This document shows positions 58,442 through 64,000 of a stretch of DNA of 64,000 nucleotides, piece after piece. Where the stretch lies: positions 26,038 through 90,037 of the forward strand of contig NZ_JASCRR010000014.1 of NCBI RefSeq assembly GCF_030010215.1, in the 5' to 3' direction. The stretch is from Tianweitania sp. UT-5YL-CI-8 (GTDB lineage Bacteria > Pseudomonadota > Alphaproteobacteria > Rhizobiales > Rhizobiaceae). The notes under the pieces were generated by a model. The model worked only from the letters and a program-made list of their open reading frames with translations. It was not told the DNA's origin and made no database searches. Numbering within the stretch: the stretch's first letter is position 1; each line of letters starts with the position of its first letter. The translations under genes and the position numbers were made by a program.

Positions 58442-60079
58442 ATGAACGCGAAACGGCACGATGTGATCATCATCGGCGGCGGCCACAACGGACTGGTCGC
58501 CGCCAGATATCTGGCACAGGCAGGATTGCGCGTTCTCGTGTTGGAAAAGCGCCGGGCCTTCGGAGGGCCGGCAGCAAAGGTGGAATGGATGCCAGGCTAC
58601 TTCTGCTCGGTATCCAACTCCCCCGGCTCGCTTGAACCCAAGATTGTCAAGGACATGGAACTGGAGCGTCATGGCCTGACCTTCGTCAAGCCGGACCCGA
58701 CGCTGGTCCATCCGCTTGAGGACGGTCGACTCTTCGTTGGATGGCGCGATCCGGAACGTGGCGCGCGCCAGCTCGACTCCTACGCGCAGGGCGAATCCGG
58801 GCGCTATCGCGCCTTGTTCGCCTATCTCGAGGACTTCGCGGTGAAGCTCGGGATATCGGTGTTCGATGTACCGCCAACCCTTTCGCAACTGACGCGAAAT
58901 TTAACCAGCGCGGCAGACGAGGAGGCGTTCTCACGAATCTTCTTCGGCAGTGCCCGCGCCCTGTTCGACGACTTCCTTCACTCCGATGAGGCCAAGGCCG
59001 TGATCGGGCCGATGGCCGTGGTCAGCGGCCAGGTCAGTCCATCGACGCCTGGCACGCCGCTCAACCTGATGATGCGTCCCCTGTCGATCGCTTCGGTAGC
59101 GCTTGACGATGGTTACGATCCGCGACGCATGCCGCTGCGCGGCTCGACGGGTCTTCCGATCGGCGGGATGGGCGCTATCATGGACGCGATGGTCGCCAGC
59201 GCCCGTGCCGCCGGTGCGACCTTGATACGCGACATGGGCGTCAGGTCTATCCGAATCAACGGCTCCCGCGTCGAGGGTGTCGTCACAGAGACTGGCGAAG
59301 AGATCGACGCGCCAATCGTCATCTCGGCGATCAATCCGCGCATGACGCTTCTGGATCTCATCGAGCCCCATGCCGACTGGAAGGAGCTTCAGGACAAGAT
59401 CGGATCGAAGAGCATGCGAGGCAAGGCGTTCAAGCTGATCCTCGCACTTGATGCGGCGCCCCGATACGCGGCGGCGCAGGACGATGCGGAAGCCACGGCG
59501 CTGGCCAGCGCGCAGTTCCGCATTGCACCGACACTTGACTATCTGGAGGAAAGTCACGCCGACATGATGCTCGGCCGGGCGCCGCAGAACCCGGTGATCT
59601 GGGGCCTTTGCCCATCGATGACGTCGCCCGGCATGGCGCCGGAGGGCAAGCACGTCATGAGCATGAATATTGGCAATGCTCCATACGATCTCAAGGAAGG
59701 GACCTGGACGGAAGAGCGAGTCCGGCTCGTCAGCCGCTGCATCGCCACAGCGGCGCGCTGGATTCCGAATCTGCCCGATATCGTCCATGACTACCGGTGC
59801 ATCGACCCGACGCAGTTCGAGAGCGAGTACGGCCTTGTGGAGGCCAACATCACGCATGGCGACACGCTACCGTGGAATCAGTTCTGGATGCGCCCGCTGT
59901 CCGGCTTGTCGGACTACCGCACGCCCACCAGCGGGCTCTATTTGAGCGGAGCCGGCACATGGCCCGGCAATTTCGTGTCCGGCATTCCCGGACACAACAC
60001 TGCGCACGCGGTTTTGAAGGACCTGTCGGCGCGGCGGATTTCCACTGCGACGCGACACACCGTTTCCCTTGCGAATTAA
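58442..60079 (+). CDS. FAD-dependent oxidoreductase (phytoene desaturase/PYROXD2-like)
   Basis: 545 residues. N-terminal Rossmann motif DVIIIGGGHNGLVAARYLAQ, then VLVLEKRRAFGGPAAKVEW. The central region has LRGSTGLPIGGMGAIMDAMV, GATLIRDMGVRSIRINGSRV and EIDAPIVISAINPRMTLLDL. The C-terminal FAD-binding part reads TPTSGLYLSGAGTWPGNFVS and GIPGHNTAHAVL. The family includes carotenoid desaturases and uncharacterised NAD(P)/FAD oxidoreductases. Here it probably oxidises or isomerises the imported compound, given the adjacent muconolactone isomerase-like gene. Confidence 0.87.
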   Translation: MNAKRHDVIIIGGGHNGLVAARYLAQAGLRVLVLEKRRAFGGPAAKVEWMPGYFCSVSNSPGSLEPKIVKDMELERHGLTFVKPDPTLVHPLEDGRLFVGWRDPERGARQLDSYAQGESGRYRALFAYLEDFAVKLGISVFDVPPTLSQLTRNLTSAADEEAFSRIFFGSARALFDDFLHSDEAKAVIGPMAVVSGQVSPSTPGTPLNLMMRPLSIASVALDDGYDPRRMPLRGSTGLPIGGMGAIMDAMVASARAAGATLIRDMGVRSIRINGSRVEGVVTETGEEIDAPIVISAINPRMTLLDLIEPHADWKELQDKIGSKSMRGKAFKLILALDAAPRYAAAQDDAEATALASAQFRIAPTLDYLEESHADMMLGRAPQNPVIWGLCPSMTSPGMAPEGKHVMSMNIGNAPYDLKEGTWTEERVRLVSRCIATAARWIPNLPDIVHDYRCIDPTQFESEYGLVEANITHGDTLPWNQFWMRPLSGLSDYRTPTSGLYLSGAGTWPGNFVSGIPGHNTAHAVLKDLSARRISTATRHTVSLAN

Positions 60080-60090
60080 AGGAGAGCATT

Positions 60091-60384
60091 TTGGAATTTC
60101 TGGTCAACATCAAGTTCAACTGGCCTGCGACGATCTCCGACGAAGAACGCGCGCGTCTGCGCAAGGAAGAGGTCGCGCATGCCGCTGAACTCGCCAAGAA
60201 AGGTCATCTGATACGCATGTGGCGTGTGATCGGCCGGCGTGAAAACTGGGGATTGTGGCGCGCCAAGGATGGCACCGAAATGCATGAAGTGCTTTCTAGT
60301 CTTCCGATCTGGCCATACATGGACCTGCAGGTCATTCCCCTGGCGCAGCATGCCGTGGATCCGTCGCCTCCGGAGAAAAAATAG
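60091..60384 (+). CDS. Muconolactone delta-isomerase-like protein
   Basis: 97 residues from a TTG at 60091 with AAAGGAGAGC upstream. It has the family pattern: LEFLVNIKFNWPATISDEER, EEVAHAAELAKKGHLIRMWR, ENWGLWRAKDGTEMHEVLSS and LPIWPYMDLQVIPLAQHAVD. CatC-type enzymes shift the double bond of muconolactone in the beta-ketoadipate pathway; homologues in other operons isomerise related lactones. No catA or catB gene is present here, so the true substrate is likely something else. It sits between the FAD oxidoreductase and lacI genes. Confidence 0.85.
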   Translation: MEFLVNIKFNWPATISDEERARLRKEEVAHAAELAKKGHLIRMWRVIGRRENWGLWRAKDGTEMHEVLSSLPIWPYMDLQVIPLAQHAVDPSPPEKK

Positions 60385-60392
60385 CGTCTTCC

Positions 60393-61397
60393 ATGACCAC
60401 ACTGCATGATGTTGCGCGGGACGCCGGCGTATCGACCGCCACGGTCTCCCGCGTCTTGCGCGGCGTCGCGATAACGGCGCCTGCGACCCGAGAGAAGGTT
60501 CTGTCAGCGGTCAAGAAACTTGGCTACTCGCCGAACCCGATCGGCCAGGCCCTGCGCGCCGGACATGTAAATTCAGTGGCGCTGCTGATGGGTGATATCG
60601 AGCAGGGGTGGTATTCGTCGCTTGCAAGAGACATGCAACTGGCACTCGAGGCGGAAGGGCTGGACCTGCTGCTGTTCAACCTCGGCCACAGCGAGACGCG
60701 CCTGCGCGTGGTTCTGGAACGGGCAGTCTCAATGCGGCTTCGAGGCGTTGCGCTGGCCACAAGCGACCGATTTCCCGCCGACAAGCTCACCTCGGTTCGC
60801 GCACGATTGGCGGAAAGCAACATCCCCCTCGTTGCCGTCGGCAGCAGCCTCGATCAGTTCGGCATTCCCTCCATCGCACACGACGATTCCGAAGCGAGTT
60901 GCGCAGCAGTCCACCATCTGGTGGAAAGAGGCCATCATCCGATCGCCTTTCTGAGCCGCATCGAAAAGTCGGCGACAGGCCGCGTCCGCTTCGAAGGCTA
61001 TCGGCGCGGACTGCAGGAATGCGGTCTTGGTTTCGACCCGGAACTGGTGTGGGACGTCTCCGCTTCTTATCGGTTCAAGGCGGGTCATGATGCACTGCTT
61101 GACGCCGTGGGACGGAAGCTCGGCATGCGCGCCGTGATTGCCGGCAGTGACGAAATCGCACTTGGCGCAATGGCCGGCGCCCTGGACCTCGGTTTGAGGG
61201 TGCCGGAAGACATCGCCTTCATTGGTTTCGGCGGCCTGGAATGGGGCGGGTATGTCCGTCCTGCCTTGACGACGCTCGACGCGGACACTTCGGAGTTCGG
61301 ACGGCAATTCAGCGCGCTTCTGAAAGCGAGCCACGGTGCGGGCGAGACACCGAGGAAACTGATCGCTCGCCGCCTCATTGCGCGCCAGACGAGCTGA
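60393..61397 (+). CDS. LacI-family transcriptional regulator
   Basis: 334 residues. N-terminal LacI headpiece TTLHDVARDAGVSTATVSRV followed by LRGVAITAPATREKVLSAVK and the hinge region KKLGYSPNPIGQALRAGHVN. The periplasmic-binding-like core has VALLMGDIEQGWYSSLARDM, AVHHLVERGHHPIAFLSRIE and LTTLDADTSEFGRQFSALLK. It lies 8 bp downstream of the isomerase-like gene, so it belongs to the operon. The near-perfect LacI operator at 53155 is its most likely site, giving feedback repression released by a pathway intermediate. Confidence 0.93.
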   Translation: MTTLHDVARDAGVSTATVSRVLRGVAITAPATREKVLSAVKKLGYSPNPIGQALRAGHVNSVALLMGDIEQGWYSSLARDMQLALEAEGLDLLLFNLGHSETRLRVVLERAVSMRLRGVALATSDRFPADKLTSVRARLAESNIPLVAVGSSLDQFGIPSIAHDDSEASCAAVHHLVERGHHPIAFLSRIEKSATGRVRFEGYRRGLQECGLGFDPELVWDVSASYRFKAGHDALLDAVGRKLGMRAVIAGSDEIALGAMAGALDLGLRVPEDIAFIGFGGLEWGGYVRPALTTLDADTSEFGRQFSALLKASHGAGETPRKLIARRLIARQTS

Positions 61398-61464
61398 GCG
61401 TAGTGGTGGGAGATTGGCATCGAGCCTCGGAAGAAGCAGGATGCCGTTCAAGCGCAACGGCTGA

Positions 61465-61782
61465 GTGGATCACAAGATCAGTCAGGGTCTGATCAACAAC
61501 TGGTGGCGTCAGGGAATGGCCGGCGGCGCAAAGGCGCATTACGACCGCATCGAAGCCTTCTCGGAAACGGACTTCACCGAGGATCTCAAGGCCATGGCCG
61601 TGCCGGTTCTGCTGCTGCATGGTGAGGATGACCTGGTCGTGCCGATCGCGAATTCCGCCCACAAGGCGATCCGGCTTTTGCGGGACGGGACGCTAAAAAC
61701 CTACCCGAACCTGTCGCACGGGCTCTTCGCGACGCATGCCGAGGTGATCAATCCCGATCTGTTGACGTTCGCCCCCGCCTGA
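61465..61782 (+). pseudogene. C-terminal fragment of an alpha/beta hydrolase (chloroperoxidase type)
   Basis: 105 codons: ISQGLINNWWRQGMAGGAKA, YDRIEAFSETDFTEDLKAMA, VPVLLLHGEDDLVVPIANSA and LKTYPNLSHGLFATHAEVIN. This is the last ~100 residues of a ~275-residue non-haem chloroperoxidase/hydrolase, containing the triad Asp (GEDD) and His (LSHG). The nucleophile half is missing and the sequence to the left is unrelated, so the gene is truncated. Confidence 0.75.
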
Positions 61783-61850
61783 TATCCTGTGAGCTGCGCC
61801 GGATGGCGCAGCTCACAGGACGGCGCAATAGCACCGGGCCGGGTTTGGCT

Positions 61851-62204
61851 TCAAGCGGACCGGCGCTCGGCTATCGATCCGGGCGTGGATCCGCTTGTCG
61901 TTCGCCAGATGGTCCCATTGGCGTCCGGGGTCACCTGACGGCGCAAGGCCTGTGTCGGCTCATCTGGGGTCCAGACTTCCAAGCAGCCGCCGACGTAGAG
62001 CTGCGCCAGCACGCTGGCGTCGATCTTGCTGTCTTGATCTTGGAATGGGCGATGATGCGCACCTGCTTCGAGTTGCGTCACCACTTTCATCACATGCGGT
62101 AAGACGATCGCAGCGGCCGAGGACGCGTTACCTATAGCTTCGATGACCACGATATCGTCCAGCGACAGCCTCGCCGCGAACGACTCCAGGAGATCGCACC
62201 GCAT
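61851..62204 (-). pseudogene. IS110-family transposase, degenerate N-terminal fragment
   Basis: The minus strand reads LSLDDIVVIEAIGNASSAAA, then KIDASVLAQLYVGGCLEVWT and PDEPTQALRRQVT, matching the DEDD domain of IS110 transposases (IEATGN, KtDkiDA, LaqLy). The middle piece between them is scrambled by frameshift and the C-terminal domain is absent. It is unrelated in detail to the intact IS110 transposase at 31454. Confidence 0.65.
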
Positions 62205-62279
62205 GTCGACGCGGCCGATTCGGCTGAGCCCGCTGTCCTCACAGGCTCAATCCACTCCCGCAAATACCGAGACTAAACA

Positions 62280-63428
62280 TTAGGATGTAGGATACCCAAT
62301 GAGATCAAAGCTGCCTCCATCCAAAAAACCATTGAGCATTTCCATCTCTCGATGGATGCTTATTCCTGCGCTGTCGAGCCAGGCTGGATCGTAGTAGGTG
62401 GATGTGTAACGCTCGCCTCCATCGCATATCAACGAGACGATGGATCCGGTCTGCCCTTGTGCAAGCATGTTCGCAGCGATCCGGCAGACGCCGTAGAAAT
62501 TGGTACCCGTCGATCCACCAACGCGGCGGGAGAGTCGATCTGAGAGCACATGCATCGCGGCAATAGACATCGCATCCGGCACTTTGATCATGTCGTCGAT
62601 GACTGAAGGCAAGAATGACGGTTCGACCCTTGGCCTCCCGATCCCTTCAATTCGCGACGGCAGTGCACAGCTGGCCATCCGATCACCGTTCACATAGCAT
62701 TGATAGAATGCAGAATATTCCGCATCCACGACGCAAAGTCTGGTTTTGAAGCCACTGTAACGAATGTAGCGACCAATAGTCGCCGATGTCCCGCCGGTTC
62801 CCGCATTCATGACGACCCACGTGGGCTCGGGGTCTTGCTCCAAGGCTAACTGCTTGAAAATGCTTTCGGCAATGTTGTTGTTGCCGCGCCAGTCGGTGGC
62901 ACGCTCTGCGTTCGTAAACTGGTCCAGATAATGACCCTTGCGGTCAAACGCCAGCTGCTCTGCCACTCTGTAGATCTTCGACGGATCGTCAACGAAGTGA
63001 CACTGACCGCCCGATCGGATGATTGCATCGACCTTCTGCTTGCTTGTTGAAGCACCCATGACAGCAATGAACGGCAGGTTAAGGAGGTTGGCGAAATAGG
63101 CCTCGCTTACAGCCGTCGAGCCCGATGAAGCTTCCACGAGCGTCGTTCCCTCGTGGATCCAGCCATTGCAAATTCCATAGAGAAACAGGGAGCGGGCCAA
63201 CCTGTGTTTCAGGCTCCCGGTAGGATGGGTCGATTCATCTTTCAGGTAAACCGAGATTCCAAGCATACCCTTGAATGACAATTTGGTCAGATGCGTGTCA
63301 GCCGACCGGTTTGCATCGCCATGAAGCACACCGATCGCCCAGCGGGTCCATTCACTCTCGGTCATGACAGGCAATGCCAGTCCTCCGTCGCTAGGCCGCT
63401 TGTGGTGCTGTGTCATTGCCAAGTCCAT
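62280..63428 (-). CDS. PLP-dependent cysteine synthase-family protein, Cds1-like (probable L-cysteine desulfhydrase)
   Basis: 382 residues from the ATG at 63428 (MDLAMTQHH; other in-frame starts are MTQHH and MTESEW). Fold type II PLP enzyme: VYLKDESTHPTGSLKHRLAR with the Schiff-base lysine, LVEASSGSTAVSEAYFANLL, GASTSKQKVDAIIRSGGQCH, VVMNAGTGGTSATIGRYIRY and the phosphate-loop region. The long extended form (about 380 residues) and these motifs fit the Cds1/Rv3684 group, which degrades cysteine to pyruvate, ammonia and sulfide. It stands alone between IS remnants, so it may have been captured by mobile elements. Confidence 0.8.
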   Translation of the reverse strand: MDLAMTQHHKRPSDGGLALPVMTESEWTRWAIGVLHGDANRSADTHLTKLSFKGMLGISVYLKDESTHPTGSLKHRLARSLFLYGICNGWIHEGTTLVEASSGSTAVSEAYFANLLNLPFIAVMGASTSKQKVDAIIRSGGQCHFVDDPSKIYRVAEQLAFDRKGHYLDQFTNAERATDWRGNNNIAESIFKQLALEQDPEPTWVVMNAGTGGTSATIGRYIRYSGFKTRLCVVDAEYSAFYQCYVNGDRMASCALPSRIEGIGRPRVEPSFLPSVIDDMIKVPDAMSIAAMHVLSDRLSRRVGGSTGTNFYGVCRIAANMLAQGQTGSIVSLICDGGERYTSTYYDPAWLDSAGISIHREMEMLNGFLDGGSFDLIGYPTS

Positions 63429-63879
63429 TTAACGAATATCACGTCAATCTTAACTCTGGTCCCCATCGGGGCCGATCAGAGGCATGTCGATCCCTCTGAT
63501 CTTGCAACGGACTCACGCGGGCAAGCGCGCGCCAGAGTGGCAGTCACCGCGCAACCGCGGCTCCGATATCGCCAGAGCTACCCTCTTATCGGTGTCCATC
63601 TTCGCGCGACTGCGGCGGACGAAGTTTGCAAAGTACACCGCCAACGCAGCTTTTTTCGAATTATTTGCTACCTTAAGGGAGGAAGAGAGAACTCTGTGCC
63701 GCATTCCGCCAATTTCGTGAAAATTCCTCCCGAAGGTCGGTCTGAATCCAGATGGCTGTTCCCACCCGCGCACGGGCACTGACCAACAAAGCGGCTGCGA
63801 AGTCGGACAGGTGACGAACTTCGATCTCTTTCCAGGATCGATTTCAAACACATACGCCGCAGGTTCGCTCCTTTGTTGG
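63429..63879. other. 450-bp region without recognised gene
   Basis: Open frames exist on both strands (for example 63513-63851 minus, 63291-63782 plus) but none shows family similarity or a good start. The promoter of the PLP enzyme gene lies at the left end; the right end leads into the IS21-type terminal repeats. Confidence 0.4.
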
Positions 63880-63925
63880 TTTCCACGCGGAAGTGAGCCG
63901 GTTTTTCCACCGAGAAGTGAGCCAC
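63880..63925. repeat. Tandem 24-bp-period repeats, probable IS21-family element end
   Basis: TTTCCACGCGGAAGTGAGCC (63880-63899) is repeated with small changes as TTTCCACCGAGAAGTGAGCC (63904-63923), a period of 24 bp. Multiple copies of GGCTCACTTC...GGTGGAAA are typical of the ends of IS21-family elements, where they bind the transposase. The minus-strand frame beyond (63926-64000, RGRGTEERRKDQPIDQ) could be the end of an istB gene that continues outside the window. Confidence 0.55.
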
Positions 63926-64000
63926 CTCTGAGTATGGTTTTCTGATCAGGCTTTGGTCAATGGGTTGGTCTTTTCTCCTCTCTTCTGTGCCGCGGCCGCG

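Noticed and set aside
63513..63851. 112-codon minus-strand frame near the right end
   Set aside because: No family similarity or start signal, and it runs toward the IS21-type repeats.
1..64000. tRNA genes, CRISPR arrays, replication or partition genes
   Set aside because: Searched by eye for tRNA arms, regular spacer repeats and repABC-like genes; none found. The 'plasmid stabilization' label at 10091 is a family name, not evidence for a plasmid.

Overview
The window is about 64 kb of high-GC DNA that looks like an accessory region (plasmid or genomic island) of an alphaproteobacterium, most likely a Rhizobiales member (Phyllobacteriaceae or Devosia type). This is an inference from gene content: a TctABC tripartite transporter, many LysR/GntR/LacI-controlled uptake and catabolism operons, two sequences that match the alphaproteobacterial EcfG general-stress promoter exactly (GGAAC-N16-CGTT), and small stress proteins of rhizobial type. 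No rRNA, tRNA, CRISPR array or replication origin was seen. Mobile DNA is abundant: a complete ISKra4-type element, a complete IS256-type element, an IS110 transposase, and remnants of IS630, IS3, ISL3, a second IS110 and an IS21-type end.

Layout. (1) 1-4.9 kb: a tctCBA carboxylate uptake operon (5' end outside the window), two LysR regulators and the start of a monooxygenase-like gene cut by the ISKra4 element. (2) 6.5-14.4 kb: small stress and housekeeping genes (broken VKOR/SPW gene, DUF3175, cold-shock protein, VOC protein, PPC-domain protein, stress-type basic protein, an ArsR gene split by IS256 and its SRPBCC partner, a PAS-GGDEF cyclase). (3) 14.6-31.2 kb: an envelope and redox block with dsbA-dsbD-tlpA-like genes, a periplasmic thioredoxin, a DUF2243 membrane protein, a CIO-type bd oxidase with a 38-residue DUF2474 subunit, four L,D-transpeptidase genes (one truncated, one frameshifted), a QseBC-like two-component system, a broken MFS gene, and an Lrp/methionine gamma-lyase pair. 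Three exact CTTAAG-N5-CTTAAG boxes sit in front of genes of this block and probably mark one regulon. (4) 33.4-38.5 kb: a leftward operon for a C5-branched dicarboxylate, itaconate or mesaconate (CoA transferase III, MaoC hydratase, HpcH/CitE-type lyase, acyl-CoA dehydrogenase, MmgE/PrpD). (5) 38.8-51.8 kb: rightward gntR, hyuB, a ggt-like gene, hyuA, livKHMGF, an alpha/beta-hydrolase-fold gene and a PEP mutase/isocitrate lyase-type gene. (6) 51.8-53.1 kb: a graveyard of IS and gene fragments. (7) 53.2-61.4 kb: a LacI-type operon (aldehyde dehydrogenase, M19 dipeptidase homologue, NitT/TauT-type ABC transporter, FAD oxidoreductase, muconolactone isomerase-like protein, lacI). (8) 61.4-64 kb: hydrolase and IS110 fragments, a Cds1-like PLP enzyme and an IS21-type end.

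How the parts work together. Blocks 4 and 5 diverge from one 300-bp control region. A motif TGGACATWGT occurs twice there and once more in front of hyuB, which suggests that the GntR/UTRA protein controls both sides: block 5 would import and open an amide-, lactam- or gamma-glutamyl-type compound, and block 4 would degrade a C5 diacid to acetyl-CoA and pyruvate. Block 7 carries its own near-perfect LacI operator. Block 3 looks like a periplasm, cell-wall and respiration remodelling module under its two-component system.

Caution: several genes (7132, 11057, 23554, 27587, 37976) carry one- or two-base indels. They are either recent pseudogenes or assembly errors.
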